64,000 nucleotides of DNA from Candidatus Pelagibacter sp. IMCC9063 (GCF_000195085.1 NC_015380.1:792001-856000), one strand, 5' to 3'. Shown: positions 1-8,758, numbered from the stretch's first letter. Translations and numbers: made by a program. The notes: generated from the sequence alone by a model not told the origin.

Positions 1-1402
1 CCATGTAATTTTCTTTATATCTTTTGTCTGCATTCCATAGAGTTGGAAAAGTACCTGGAGGAAGTGGAAGTTTGACTACAATATCTCCCATTTCACCTGG
101 TTTAGCCTCAGAACCATCACTTTTTAATACTCTAACATCGTATCCAGGAGCTGGTTTTCCTGCAGAACCATACTTAGTTGGAAAAAGACCCAGGCCTTTA
201 AAATTGGACGTAATAGACCAGCTAGTTTCTGTCTGCCACCAATGATCGATCACTGGTTTTTTTAATAAATCTTCTGCCCAATGAATTGTATCAGGGTCTG
301 CTCTTTCTCCTGCTAAAAACAGAGCTTTAAATTTTGACAAATCGTACTTTTTAAAAAACTCTCCTTTCGAGTCTTCTTTTTTAATAGCTCTGAATGCAGT
401 TGGTGCAGTAAACATTGTTTTGATTTTATATTCAGAAATTATTCTCCAAAAAGCACCTGCATCAGGAGTGCCCACAGGCTTTCCTTCAAAAATTACAGTG
501 GTACACCCATGGAATAAAGGAGCGTAGACAATATAAGAGTGACCAACAATCCAACCTATATCACTTGCAGACCACCAAACATCACCAGGATTAATGTCAT
601 AGACATTTTTCATTGTCCACTTTAACGCAACTACATGTCCTCCAATATCTCTTAAAATTCCTTTTGGAACTCCAGTGGTTCCAGAGGTATATAAAATATA
701 AGCAGGATCATTTGCATCACATTCAACACACGGGGCTTTGGTAGCTTCTTTAATAAAATCTTTCCAATCAATATAGTTAGATTCTAATGTGGCTTTATGC
801 TCCTCTCTTTGAAAAATAATTGTTTTTTCAGGCTTGTGCTTTGCAAGTTTTATTGCTTCCACTAGCAAAGGTTTGTATTCTACAGTTCTTCCTGGCTCTA
901 AACCACAAGAAGCAGATAAAATTAATTTTGCACCTGAGTCATCGATCCTGCTTGCCAATTCTTTAGATGCAAATCCACCAAAGACCACAGAATGAACAGC
1001 ACCAATTCTTGCACAAGCTAGCATTGCCATGATTGCCTCGGGTATCATGGGCATATAAATAATAATTCTATCTCCCTTAACGACTCCTTGTCTTTGTAAA
1101 GCTCCAGCTAAAATAGAAACCTCATTAGTTAATTCTTGGTAAGTATATTTTTTTTTAATATTTGACATCGCGCTGTCATAAATAAGAGCTACTCTTTCTC
1201 CATTACCTTCTTCAACATGTCGGTCTAATGCATTAAAACATGTATTTATTTTTCCACCCTTAAACCATTTGTAAAAAGGAGGGTTACTAGAATCTAAAAC
1301 CTGGTCATATTTTTTAATCCACTTAACATCTTCTGCTGCCTTCGCCCAAAACTGCTCTTTGTTTTGAATCGATTCTTTAAAAGCTGATGTGTATTTATCC
1401 AT
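1..1402 (-). CDS. prpE: Propionyl-CoA synthetase, 5' part (partial)
   Basis: This is an acyl-CoA ligase of the AMP-forming family. It converts propionate, ATP and CoA to propionyl-CoA. About 467 residues are visible from an ATG at 1402; the C-terminus lies beyond the left edge. I translated the reverse strand by eye. Near the N-terminus is the NTCFNALDRH block, then the P-loop-like YTSGTTGVPKG, DIGWIVGHSYIVYAPL, and HWWQTETSW. The last motif and the APTAFRAIKKED segment fit propionyl-CoA synthetases better than acetyl-CoA synthetases, which usually carry YWQTETGG. It is transcribed divergently from proteorhodopsin. Substrate choice (propionate versus acetate) is inferred from these motifs only. 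Confidence 0.8.
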   Translation of the reverse strand, partial: MDKYTSAFKESIQNKEQFWAKAAEDVKWIKKYDQVLDSSNPPFYKWFKGGKINTCFNALDRHVEEGNGERVALIYDSAMSNIKKKYTYQELTNEVSILAGALQRQGVVKGDRIIIYMPMIPEAIMAMLACARIGAVHSVVFGGFASKELASRIDDSGAKLILSASCGLEPGRTVEYKPLLVEAIKLAKHKPEKTIIFQREEHKATLESNYIDWKDFIKEATKAPCVECDANDPAYILYTSGTTGVPKGILRDIGGHVVALKWTMKNVYDINPGDVWWSASDIGWIVGHSYIVYAPLFHGCTTVIFEGKPVGTPDAGAFWRIISEYKIKTMFTAPTAFRAIKKEDSKGEFFKKYDLSKFKALFLAGERADPDTIHWAEDLLKKPVIDHWWQTETSWSITSNFKGLGLFPTKYGSAGKPAPGYDVRVLKSDGSEAKPGEMGDIVVKLPLPPGTFPTLWNADKRYKENYM

Positions 1403-1557
1403 AAATTATATGCTTAGTTATATTTTGAAAAAATAGATTAAAGCATGAAAAATGCACAAAAAAAAAGTAAATTTTGACCAATTTTGGGTTATTTTCCTTG
1501 TTTATAAGTCATTTTTTATTTGTATATCGAGCAAATTCTAGTACTGTTTAACAAAAT

Positions 1558-1593
1558 AATGCGGAATCTAAGTAATTAGAAGTCGCATTTTTT
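1558..1593 (+). promoter_or_regulatory. Terminator-like hairpin in the proteorhodopsin leader
   Basis: An outer stem AATGCG (1558-1563) pairs with CGCATT (1584-1589). An inner stem TCTAA (1567-1571) pairs with TTAGA (1576-1580). A T-run follows to 1593. It looks like an intrinsic terminator but lies 27 bp before the proteorhodopsin ATG, and there is no upstream plus-strand gene to terminate. The T-run (1588-1597) can instead pair with the A-rich stretch 1598-1607 just before the ribosome site. A six-codon ORF (1559-1579) spans the left arm. An attenuator role is inferred. Confidence 0.5.
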
Positions 1594-1620
1594 GTTTAAA
1601 CAAAAAAAAGGGAGTAAATT

Positions 1621-2319
1621 ATGAAAACTGCTATGTTAGCATCAAATGATTTCGTTGGAATTTCGTTCTGGCTGATTTCTATGGCTATGTTAGCTTCAAC
1701 TGTTTTTTTCTTCATTGAGAGAAATTCAGTTAAAGCATCTTGGAGAACCTCAATCACTATATCTGGTCTTGTAACTGGTATTGCATTTGTGCACTACATG
1801 TACATGAGAGAAGTGTGGGTTTCTACAGGAACTTCACCAACTGTATATAGATATATCGACTGGTTATTGACAGTTCCGTTATTAATGATTGAATTTTATT
1901 TCATCTTGTCGGCTGTTAAAAAAGTATCATCAGGTATTTTCTGGAGACTACTAGTTGGTTCATTAGTAATGTTAATCGGTGGATACTTAGGTGAAGCTGG
2001 CTACATAAATATCACTGCTGGTTTTGTAATAGGAATGGCAGGATGGATCTACATTCTATATGAAATATTTTCAGGAGAAGCAGCAAAAGAAGCTGCAAAA
2101 TTAAAAGGTCCAGTAAATGGCTGTTTTAATTTTTGTAAATGGGTTGTAACTTTAGGTTGGTCAATTTATCCATTAGGTTACCTATTTGGATATATGATTG
2201 GCGGAACTGATGAAGCGTCTCTTAATATCATCTACAACTTAGCTGACTTACTAAACAAAACTATCTTCGGATTGGTTATTTATCAAACAGCAAAAAATCT
2301 TACGCCAGCTGGTAAATAA
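1621..2319 (+). CDS. Proteorhodopsin, green-tuned light-driven proton pump
   Basis: This 232-residue, seven-helix inner-membrane rhodopsin binds retinal and pumps protons outward in light. The retinal Schiff-base lysine is K213 (in NLADLLNKTIFG). The proton acceptor is D80 and the donor E91, with T84, giving the DTE pattern of proton-pumping proteorhodopsins. The residue matching the spectral-tuning site (L/Q105 of the reference protein) is L88, so green absorption is expected. H58 matches the acceptor-linked histidine. No clear cleavable signal peptide precedes helix A. The ATG has a strong GGGAG ribosome site just upstream. The gene ends at a good terminator, so it is likely monocistronic. 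No carotenoid or retinal synthesis genes are in the window. Confidence 0.97.
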   Translation: MKTAMLASNDFVGISFWLISMAMLASTVFFFIERNSVKASWRTSITISGLVTGIAFVHYMYMREVWVSTGTSPTVYRYIDWLLTVPLLMIEFYFILSAVKKVSSGIFWRLLVGSLVMLIGGYLGEAGYINITAGFVIGMAGWIYILYEIFSGEAAKEAAKLKGPVNGCFNFCKWVVTLGWSIYPLGYLFGYMIGGTDEASLNIIYNLADLLNKTIFGLVIYQTAKNLTPAGK

Positions 2320-2350
2320 TTATATTTTAAATTAATTTTTAAAATAAAAA

Positions 2351-2381
2351 AAAGAGGCCCCTTTATAGGGGCCTTTTTTTT
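2351..2381. terminator. Bidirectional intrinsic terminator between proteorhodopsin and the epimerase
   Basis: The stem AGGCCCC (2355-2361) pairs with GGGGCCT (2368-2374) around a six-base loop. It is flanked by an A-run on the left and a T-run on the right, so it can end both convergent genes. Confidence 0.9.
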
Positions 2382-2384
2382 GTG

Positions 2385-3374
2385 CTAATAAAAATTGTAA
2401 TTTATTTGTGCCAAACCGTTTCGGTAAGTTATTCCGTACAGGCGATCTTTTTTTAAAAAATAAGCTCCATCTAAGTCACAATAGTTACAATCGTTAAAAT
2501 ATCTTAAGGCAGGGTAGATAGAAAGAGAGGAGCTAACCATACAGCCAAGCATAATTTTTTTCTTTAGTTTTTTTGCAATAGAAATGTATTTTAGTATTTC
2601 CTGATGAGTTCCAAACTTATCTAATTTTAAATTTACATAAGCATAGTGCTGTATATCTTTGATTAGGTTTTTGTTTTTTATATGAAAAGATTCATCAGCA
2701 CAAAAATCTATTTTAGATTTGATATTCTTTAAGCAATGATCATTTCCCTGACGGAAGGGTTGTTCAATAAAAAGAATGTTAAATTGCTCTAACTTTTTAA
2801 TATTTGCTTGAAGGAAAGTTTTGCTCCAAGATTCATTCGCATCAATAATAATTTTAGATTTAGGACAAATTTCTTTGATGAGAGAAAGTTTACCTATCAC
2901 CTCTTTTTGATTCAGTTTTATTTTTATAATTTTAGTTTTGGTAAATTTCTTTAAAATTTTTTTAGTTTTCTCTAAATTAAAAATAGGAATAGTTATGGAT
3001 GTAATAAATTTTTTTTTAATTTTGTTAAATTTAAAAAAGTTAACTTTATTTTTCTTATACTCTAATGACAAAATAGAAGTAGAAAGAGCATTTTGAAGAC
3101 AAAGAAAAGGTATTCTTTTAATTTTGTTGTTTATGATTATTTTCTCTAGATTGTCTTTGTTATCCGTTAAATATTTAAGAATATCATCCAATCTCTCATT
3201 ATATCTTTGATATGGAACACATTCTGCGGTGGTCGAATTGACGCTATCTTGGAGCGAAATATCAATAACTTTAATAATTCTCTTAGATACCCTTGATATT
3301 TTAAACTCATCTTTAAGTTTAAATGTCTTTATTTTAAAATTTAGTTTTATGTTATTTAAATTCTTTATTGTCAT
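2385..3374 (-). CDS. Enolase-superfamily dipeptide epimerase (L-Ala-D/L-Glu epimerase-like)
   Basis: The 329-residue protein belongs to the muconate-lactonizing branch of the enolase superfamily. Catalytic features are visible in order: KIK at 151-153, the metal ligands D178 (IIDANES), E204 (IEQP) and D227 (CADES), and the second base K250 (VNLKLDK). The GCMVSSS segment near 278 and the D300-x-D302 motif are typical of Ala-Glu dipeptide epimerases, which recycle murein peptides. Length is slightly below the usual 340-360. It is convergent with proteorhodopsin. Its start lies 28 bp from the ferredoxin start, so the ferredoxin promoter must overlap this gene or its very short leader. The exact dipeptide substrate is inferred. 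Confidence 0.8.
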   Translation of the reverse strand: MTIKNLNNIKLNFKIKTFKLKDEFKISRVSKRIIKVIDISLQDSVNSTTAECVPYQRYNERLDDILKYLTDNKDNLEKIIINNKIKRIPFLCLQNALSTSILSLEYKKNKVNFFKFNKIKKKFITSITIPIFNLEKTKKILKKFTKTKIIKIKLNQKEVIGKLSLIKEICPKSKIIIDANESWSKTFLQANIKKLEQFNILFIEQPFRQGNDHCLKNIKSKIDFCADESFHIKNKNLIKDIQHYAYVNLKLDKFGTHQEILKYISIAKKLKKKIMLGCMVSSSLSIYPALRYFNDCNYCDLDGAYFLKKDRLYGITYRNGLAQINYNFY

Positions 3375-3402
3375 TAGCTATCGGATAAATATAAAGGAGA
3401 TT

Positions 3403-3723
3403 ATGCCAAAAGTAACCTATATTGAATTTAACGGAACAGAGCACGTAGTGAATGTTGAAAAGGGTCTTACTATTATGGAAGGTGCTGTGCAAAATAACAT
3501 TCCTGGAATTGATGCAGATTGTGGAGGATCTTGTGCTTGTGCTACCTGCCATGTTTATGTCGATGATGACTGGGTAGATAAACTACCTGAGCAGTCTGAT
3601 GCAGAAAAAGATATGCTAGACTTTGCATTTGAAACCAAGAGCACCAGCAGATTAAGTTGCCAATTATTTTTAGATGAAGACTTGGATGGTATCGCGGTTT
3701 CGTTACCGGAAAAACAAGGATAA
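3403..3723 (+). CDS. [2Fe-2S] ferredoxin, adrenodoxin type
   Basis: This is a 106-residue electron carrier. The cluster ligands fit the adrenodoxin spacing: C40, C46, C49 ([10 protein letters not shown]) and C86. A further C44 sits within the loop, as often in alphaproteobacterial FdxB proteins. I chose the ATG at 3403 because AAAGGAGA stands just upstream and the family normally starts with M-P-K-V/I-T. Longer in-frame starts upstream run antisense through the epimerase gene. The stop is followed immediately by the ATG of the reductase at 3724, so the two are translationally coupled. A direct electron partnership of the two is inferred from this coupling. Confidence 0.95.
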   Translation: MPKVTYIEFNGTEHVVNVEKGLTIMEGAVQNNIPGIDADCGGSCACATCHVYVDDDWVDKLPEQSDAEKDMLDFAFETKSTSRLSCQLFLDEDLDGIAVSLPEKQG

Positions 3724-4740
3724 ATGATCAAAACAGATGCAGTTATAATTGGTGCAGGACCGGTTGGCTTGTTTACTGTTTTTGAGCTAGGTATTTTAGG
3801 TTTAAATTCTCATGTGATTGACAACTTAGATAAGGCAGGTGGACAATGTATTGAGCTTTACCCTGATAAGCCTATCTATGACATCCCAGCTCTTCCAGTT
3901 TGCACAGGAGAAAGTTTAACAAATAATCTATTAGAACAAATCAAGCCATTTAAAAATGAATTTCATTTAAATCAAAGAGTAAATACTATTAAAAAAAACA
4001 ACAAGAACTGGATTGTAGAAACTAGCGATGATTTAATCTTTGAAACCCCCAACGTTATTATTGCAGGTGGAGTAGGTTCGTTTGAGCCAAGAAAACCTCC
4101 TATCAAAGGTATTGAAAAATTCGAGGATAAAAATTTGTTTTATTCCGTAAAAAATAAAAATCAATTTTCAGGCCAAGAGGTTTGCATATTTGGAGGGGGG
4201 GATTCTGCTTTAGATTGGGCGGTCGAGCTTTCAAAAATTGCAAAAAAAATAATCCTAGTTCATAGACGAGACGAGTTTAGAGCAGCTCAGCACACAGTTG
4301 ATCAAATGATGAAGTTAAAAGAATCTGGAAAAATTGACCTTTATACAAACTGCCAGCCGAAAGATTTTGTCGGAAGCTCGTCTATAGAAAAAATTATCAT
4401 AGAAGATAATCAAAAAGAAACAAAAGAGATCAAAGTAGATTCTGTCTTAGCTTTCTTTGGTCTCAAAATGGAACTTGGACCTATAGTGAATTGGGGTTTG
4501 AATTTGGATAAGAAAACGATTGTTGTTAATACTCATAATTTTGAAACGAATGAAAAAGGAATTTTTGCAGTGGGAGATATTTGTTCTTACCCAGGAAAGC
4601 TAAAGCTCATCTTGTGTGGTTTTCATGAAGCTGCATTAGCATCTCAAGAGTGCTTTAAAAGAGCCAAACCTGATGAAAAATATGTTTTTAGGTTCACAAC
4701 CTCTTCCAGCGATATTCACAAAAGGCTGGGCCTTAAATAG
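3724..4740 (+). CDS. Ferredoxin--NADP+ reductase, thioredoxin-reductase-like type
   Basis: This 338-residue flavoprotein moves electrons between NADPH and ferredoxin. It has an N-terminal FAD-binding GAGPVG (10-15), an NADP-binding GGGDSALD (157-164) followed by HRRDEFRA (180-187), and a C-terminal GD near GDICSYPGK that contacts FAD. The redox CxxC of thioredoxin reductases is absent, which supports type-2 FNR (YumC-like) rather than TrxB. It starts directly at the ferredoxin stop codon. Together with proteorhodopsin nearby this suggests a light and redox energy locus, but no shared transcript with the rhodopsin is possible because a minus-strand gene lies between. Confidence 0.9.
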   Translation: MIKTDAVIIGAGPVGLFTVFELGILGLNSHVIDNLDKAGGQCIELYPDKPIYDIPALPVCTGESLTNNLLEQIKPFKNEFHLNQRVNTIKKNNKNWIVETSDDLIFETPNVIIAGGVGSFEPRKPPIKGIEKFEDKNLFYSVKNKNQFSGQEVCIFGGGDSALDWAVELSKIAKKIILVHRRDEFRAAQHTVDQMMKLKESGKIDLYTNCQPKDFVGSSSIEKIIIEDNQKETKEIKVDSVLAFFGLKMELGPIVNWGLNLDKKTIVVNTHNFETNEKGIFAVGDICSYPGKLKLILCGFHEAALASQECFKRAKPDEKYVFRFTTSSSDIHKRLGLK

Positions 4741-4872
4741 TTTGATTTCTTATAGACTTAGTTATCCACACAGACACAATATCTAGTTCAAATGTTCACT
4801 CTTTGATTCATAAATGAATCTATTTTGGACTCAAAATACAACCTGAATAGGTGTATAGGTTTCTTAAACAAA

Positions 4873-4887
4873 GAACAAAATAAGAAC
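4873..4887 (+). promoter_or_regulatory. LexA (SOS) operator of umuDC
   Basis: A perfect direct repeat GAAC-N7-GAAC lies four bases before the umuD ATG. This is the LexA box form known from alphaproteobacteria. Its position close to the start codon suggests a very short leader. Confidence 0.85.
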
Positions 4888-4891
4888 AAAA

Positions 4892-5285
4892 ATGAAAGAA
4901 ACTTTACCTATAATTTTACAAAAAGTAAGCGCTGGATTTCCATCCCCAGCAACAGACTATATCGAAGAGCAAATTGATCTAAATAAAGAGCTTATTAAAA
5001 AACCTTCTTCAACATTTTTAATTAGAGTTCAGGGCAACTCTATGATTGATCACAAAATTACAGAGGGGGATGTTTTGATAGTAGACCGTAGTTTGGCATT
5101 AAAAACAAACTCTGTTGCAGTTCTTAACTTTGAAGGAGAGCTAGTAGTAAAAAAAATTATAAAAAAAAAAGAAAAATATTTTCTACTTTCTAAAAAAAAA
5201 TAACTCTACAAAAGAAATAGAAATCAATACTAATTTGAATACTGAGTTATGGGGAGTCGTGACTTATGTTATTCACAAACTATAA
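4892..5285 (+). pseudogene. umuD: UmuD, SOS mutagenesis subunit, reading frame broken near the 3' end
   Basis: UmuD self-cleaves under RecA and then joins UmuC as DNA polymerase V. The intact part (4892-5203) has the cleavage context SAGFPSPA (A14-G15) and the Ser/Lys dyad S50 and K87, spaced 37 residues as in the E. coli protein. Translation stops at 5203 after 103 residues. The typical C-terminus, ending ELWGVVTYVIHKL, continues in another frame to 5285. Removing one A from the A9 run at 5192-5200 joins both parts into about 130 residues. This is either a sequencing error or a real frameshift possibly rescued by slippage. The SOS box precedes it and umuC follows. Confidence 0.85.
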
Positions 5286-6564
5286 TGGTAAGAAAAAAAT
5301 TATAGCATTAGTAGATTGTAATTCTTTCTACGTTTCTTGTGAGAGACTGTTCAATCCTAAAATTTCCCAATCTCCAGTAATTGTTTTATCTAATAATGAT
5401 GGATGTGTCATTGCAAGATCCTCTGAAGCAAAAAAAGTTGGAATCAAAATGGGTGAGCCTTATTTTAAAATAAAAAACATAGTAACAGTTAATAATGTTC
5501 AGGTATTTTCCTCAAATTATGCCCTATATGGAGATATATCTAGAAGAATAATGACAATCTTAAAAAATATTTTTCCAGTTATTGAATATTATTCAATAGA
5601 TGAAGCTTTCCTAGATCTAAGTGATATGCCTATAAAAAATATGAACAATTTTATCACTGATATTAAAAAAACCATTTATCAAAGTACAGGAATACCAGTT
5701 AGTATAGGAGTTGGAAGTAACAAAACACTTTCCAAAATAGCAAATCACTTAGCAAAAAGAAATTTAGAAGGAGTTATCGATCTAACAAAGTTACCCGACG
5801 AAGAAATAAACAATGTCCTTAAAAATATTGATATTAAAGATGTTTGGGGAGTGGGGCGTCAACTTTCTATTTTGTATAAAAAAAATAAAATAAATAATGC
5901 ATACGAGCTTAAATATTCAAGCTCATCTTGGATTAAAAAAAACACGAACGTTTTTGGTTTGAAAACAGTTATGGAACTAAATGGAGCAAGCTGCATTACG
6001 CTTGAAACCTCTAAACAAAAAAAAAGAAAAAGTTGCTGTGTTTCTAAGTCTTTTGGAAAGAAAGTAGAATCTTTTGAAAAACTTAAGGAGGCAGTTGTTA
6101 CTCACTGCTTAAATGCAGCAGAAAAAATTAGAGAAGATAGGCAACTAGTTAAGTCTGTTATTGTTTTTATAAGAACCAGTCCTTTTGATAAGCATCTTTT
6201 TTTATCCAGGTCTGAAAAAATTGATTTAGCTATATTGACAGATGATAGCATGATCTTATCTAGAGCTTGTATAGATGCTTTAAAAAAAATTTTTGCAAAA
6301 GGTTATAGATACCAAAAAGCAGGAGTAGTTTTTTTAGGCTTGGTTAATAATAATGAGTACGGCCAAAATTTATTTGTAGATAAGAGTAGTCAAAAATCAA
6401 ACAGCTTAATGAAAGCTATAGATAGCATGAATGTCAAATTTGGAAGAAATTCCTTAACACTGGCAGATAGTGGGGTCGGACATTGTTGGAAAATGAGAAG
6501 GAATCATTCATCTAAAATAGACACTTCTCATTTTGATTTCTTACCTACTGTAAAAAGTGGTTAG
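5266..6564 (+). CDS. umuC: UmuC, Y-family translesion DNA polymerase
   Basis: This is the catalytic subunit of DNA polymerase V, about 432 residues. It shows the Y-family metal residues D17 (ALVDCNSFY) and D112-E113 (YSIDEAF), and the fingers motif NNDGCVIARS. A helix-hairpin-helix zone (DVWGVGRQ) and a little-finger domain follow. The ATG at 5266 lies inside the end of umuD. A nearer ATG at 5284 is one base out of frame and would come into frame if the A7 run at 5293-5299 were A8, so the exact start is uncertain. It shares the umuD promoter and SOS control. Confidence 0.93.
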   Translation: MLFTNYNGKKKIIALVDCNSFYVSCERLFNPKISQSPVIVLSNNDGCVIARSSEAKKVGIKMGEPYFKIKNIVTVNNVQVFSSNYALYGDISRRIMTILKNIFPVIEYYSIDEAFLDLSDMPIKNMNNFITDIKKTIYQSTGIPVSIGVGSNKTLSKIANHLAKRNLEGVIDLTKLPDEEINNVLKNIDIKDVWGVGRQLSILYKKNKINNAYELKYSSSSWIKKNTNVFGLKTVMELNGASCITLETSKQKKRKSCCVSKSFGKKVESFEKLKEAVVTHCLNAAEKIREDRQLVKSVIVFIRTSPFDKHLFLSRSEKIDLAILTDDSMILSRACIDALKKIFAKGYRYQKAGVVFLGLVNNNEYGQNLFVDKSSQKSNSLMKAIDSMNVKFGRNSLTLADSGVGHCWKMRRNHSSKIDTSHFDFLPTVKSG

Positions 6565-7413
6565 ATCTTTAATATTTAAGTAGCTAGCATCTAGTTTTTT
6601 AAGATCGTCTTTTCGTGAGAGGTAAAACATAAACAGCATAAAAACCCAAGAGAGCATAGCTGGAATCAAAAAATATGAATCGGTAGTTTCATGGGCTGCA
6701 TAGCTAAAAAACATAACTAAAAGAGTAGACCTGATAAAAATAGTCTCTCTAAAAGCAGCTGAGATATTTAAGGAATGGACCACCAGTTTTGTAAAATTCA
6801 TCTTAGAAGTGCCAAAATACCTAGTACCTCTAATAGAACTTGTAGATTCTATTGAAGAAAAGTTTTTAATAATTGAGCCAGAGTAGCTAAGCCAAATAGA
6901 TCCACTTGAAAGTATTTTTACTACAGCTTTTTTAGACAAGCATGAATAGTTTCCAAACTTAACCATTTTTCCTATCATTAGATAGGTAAGAAACTTGTGA
7001 ACTATGTAGCAGGCTTTAAACAAATTCCCTTCACTTCTTTTTATTCTATTTGCTGTGATAATTTCAGGAGATGAAGAATCCGCCAGACTAAAAAAATGAT
7101 TTAATTCTTCAGGTCTGTCCTCTCCGTCACCATCCATAGGTATAATGTAGTCGAATTCTAAATTTGTATCGCAATATTGAAGAGCTGTAGCAATTCCTTG
7201 GCAATGACCAATATTGTTAATTAAATTTAAAATTTTAACAGACTTGATTTTAGAATAGGTTCTTTTAGTGCCATCAATAGCCTCAGTTGAAGCATCGTTG
7301 ATAATAATAATATCAACATTCTGATTATTAATTTGCAAATCAATATTATCTATTAGCTTTAAAACCGACTGCCAGTCATTGTAGACAGGAATGATAATTA
7401 TATATTTTTTCAT
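6541..7413 (-). CDS. GT2-family glycosyltransferase with C-terminal membrane segments
   Basis: The 290-residue protein has the GT-A fold start IIIIPVYNDW, the D40 of IINDAS, and an extended DxD motif MDGDGEDRPEE near 93-103, as in dolichyl-phosphate-mannose-synthase-like enzymes. Hydrophobic segments around 222-270 suggest membrane anchoring. Its ATG overlaps the stop of the upstream GT39-like gene by 4 bp, so the two work as a pair. It probably makes a polyprenyl-phosphate sugar or adds a sugar on the cytoplasmic side. Its 3' end overlaps the end of umuC by 24 bp. The acceptor and sugar are unknown. Confidence 0.75.
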   Translation of the reverse strand: MKKYIIIIPVYNDWQSVLKLIDNIDLQINNQNVDIIIINDASTEAIDGTKRTYSKIKSVKILNLINNIGHCQGIATALQYCDTNLEFDYIIPMDGDGEDRPEELNHFFSLADSSSPEIITANRIKRSEGNLFKACYIVHKFLTYLMIGKMVKFGNYSCLSKKAVVKILSSGSIWLSYSGSIIKNFSSIESTSSIRGTRYFGTSKMNFTKLVVHSLNISAAFRETIFIRSTLLVMFFSYAAHETTDSYFLIPAMLSWVFMLFMFYLSRKDDLKKLDASYLNIKDLTTFYSR

Positions 7414-8729
7414 TTATCTATTATTTGTTTAAGCCACAAAGTTTGACTGTATACAAAAGAAGCTCTCTCTTTTTTATTTTCTGCGATTAATATAAAATCA
7501 TTTTTATCTTGCACAGTACATTTGGGTCTGGGTTTTAAATTGTAGCATAAATTTCCTGCTAACCACTCATTACCCTGGATAGAAGAAATATTCTTATAAC
7601 CCAGGTCAGTTAATTTTTTTTTAACTAATATGGCTTTTTCCTGACCCTTATAATCAGTGCGCTTATTATCTTTAGTTAGAGAAATGTAACTATAGGTGAA
7701 AGGCGATAAGAAAAATAAAAAAACAAACATGTAATAAAATTTTTTTAGATTGTTGATGCTTATCTTGCTCTGAAATATATAAATTACGAAAACTCCAAAG
7801 AATAAATAAAAAGGAGTCATCCACATAGTTCTGATTTTAATACCCATAGCCATGGATGTTAAGAATACTAGGGCCAGTGGGGTAAGGCTGGTGAATAGTA
7901 AAAAAATAAACTTACGATCCGTAAAACGAATATTAGTTTTGAGTTTAGGAATAATAAAAAAAGACATTAAAGCAAAAGGAATTAATATTCCAAGTTGTTT
8001 GCCCAAAAATATAATGGGTTGAGTTAAATGACTTAGTAGATTGGCTTCACCACCAGTTCTATTCAGACCATAGGTAACTGTAATGTAATTACTGTCTACT
8101 AACCACATTAGATGAGGCAACAGCAAGAGTAGAAAAGTGGGTACAATAACAAGAGATTTAGTTCTAATCTTTTTTTCCTTAACAATTAGATAAGCAAACA
8201 GAAGTCCAACACTCAAGACTAAATATGCAAAAAGGTATTTTGACAAAAGACCACAAGCAATGAATAGCCCTAACAACAAATAGTCTTTTATTTTGTCATA
8301 TTTTATACATTTCCATGCATACAAAACAGTTAATGAGTAAAAAGGTAGTTGGCAAACATTTACATTAAATTCAGGTGTAGTGAAGTTATAAAAATAAATA
8401 CCCTCTAAAAGCAAAATAGAAAAAAATGCATGACTTTTGTTTTCTAAAAATTCTTCAGCAAATTTGTAAACAATATAAAAAGATGTAATAACAAAAATTT
8501 GGCTTAGTAAATAGTAAGACCAATCTTGATTTTTAAATATTTGATAAAATAGTTCAACAGCAAAAGCGCTCATGGGAGGGTGCTTGTTAAATCCCCATTC
8601 TAGATTGCCTCCCCAGGCCAAGGCTTCAATGGTATCTAAAGGTAAATTGTTGTTGGCAATAGAAGGGACTAAAGTCCAAATTATCAAGTGTGTTGATAAA
8701 AAAATAAATAATTTTTTATTTATCGTCAT
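7410..8729 (-). CDS. Integral-membrane glycosyltransferase of the ArnT/PMT superfamily
   Basis: The 439-residue protein has around ten hydrophobic helices. An early periplasmic-loop region holds GGNLEWGFNKHPPMSAF near residues 40-56, which fits the PMT_2 (GT39/GT83) family: the usual first-loop acidic residue and an H-P-P motif are present. Such enzymes use lipid-linked sugars to modify lipid A or proteins in the periplasm. A soluble tail follows the last helix. The downstream GT2 gene may make its polyprenyl-sugar donor, an inference from the 4-bp overlap. There is no target gene nearby. Confidence 0.75.
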   Translation of the reverse strand: MTINKKLFIFLSTHLIIWTLVPSIANNNLPLDTIEALAWGGNLEWGFNKHPPMSAFAVELFYQIFKNQDWSYYLLSQIFVITSFYIVYKFAEEFLENKSHAFFSILLLEGIYFYNFTTPEFNVNVCQLPFYSLTVLYAWKCIKYDKIKDYLLLGLFIACGLLSKYLFAYLVLSVGLLFAYLIVKEKKIRTKSLVIVPTFLLLLLPHLMWLVDSNYITVTYGLNRTGGEANLLSHLTQPIIFLGKQLGILIPFALMSFFIIPKLKTNIRFTDRKFIFLLFTSLTPLALVFLTSMAMGIKIRTMWMTPFYLFFGVFVIYIFQSKISINNLKKFYYMFVFLFFLSPFTYSYISLTKDNKRTDYKGQEKAILVKKKLTDLGYKNISSIQGNEWLAGNLCYNLKPRPKCTVQDKNDFILIAENKKERASFVYSQTLWLKQIIDK

Positions 8730-8758
8730 TTATTTGCTTTTATATGCTTTATTATTAA

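Noticed and set aside
24-245. Plus-strand ORF at the left edge
   Set aside because: It lies antisense within the partial propionyl-CoA synthetase gene and has no recognisable protein features.
3229-3402. N-terminal extension of ferredoxin
   Set aside because: It is antisense to the epimerase gene; the conserved ferredoxin N-terminus with a good ribosome site begins at 3403.
4762-4770. Perfect DnaA box TTATCCACA; a near match also lies near 63043
   Set aside because: Single nine-base matches are expected by chance about once in an AT-rich window of this size; no cluster of boxes or origin-type gene context is present.
4781-4800. GTTC repeats before umuD as a second SOS box
   Set aside because: The spacing is four bases, not seven, so it does not fit the operator seen at 4873-4887.
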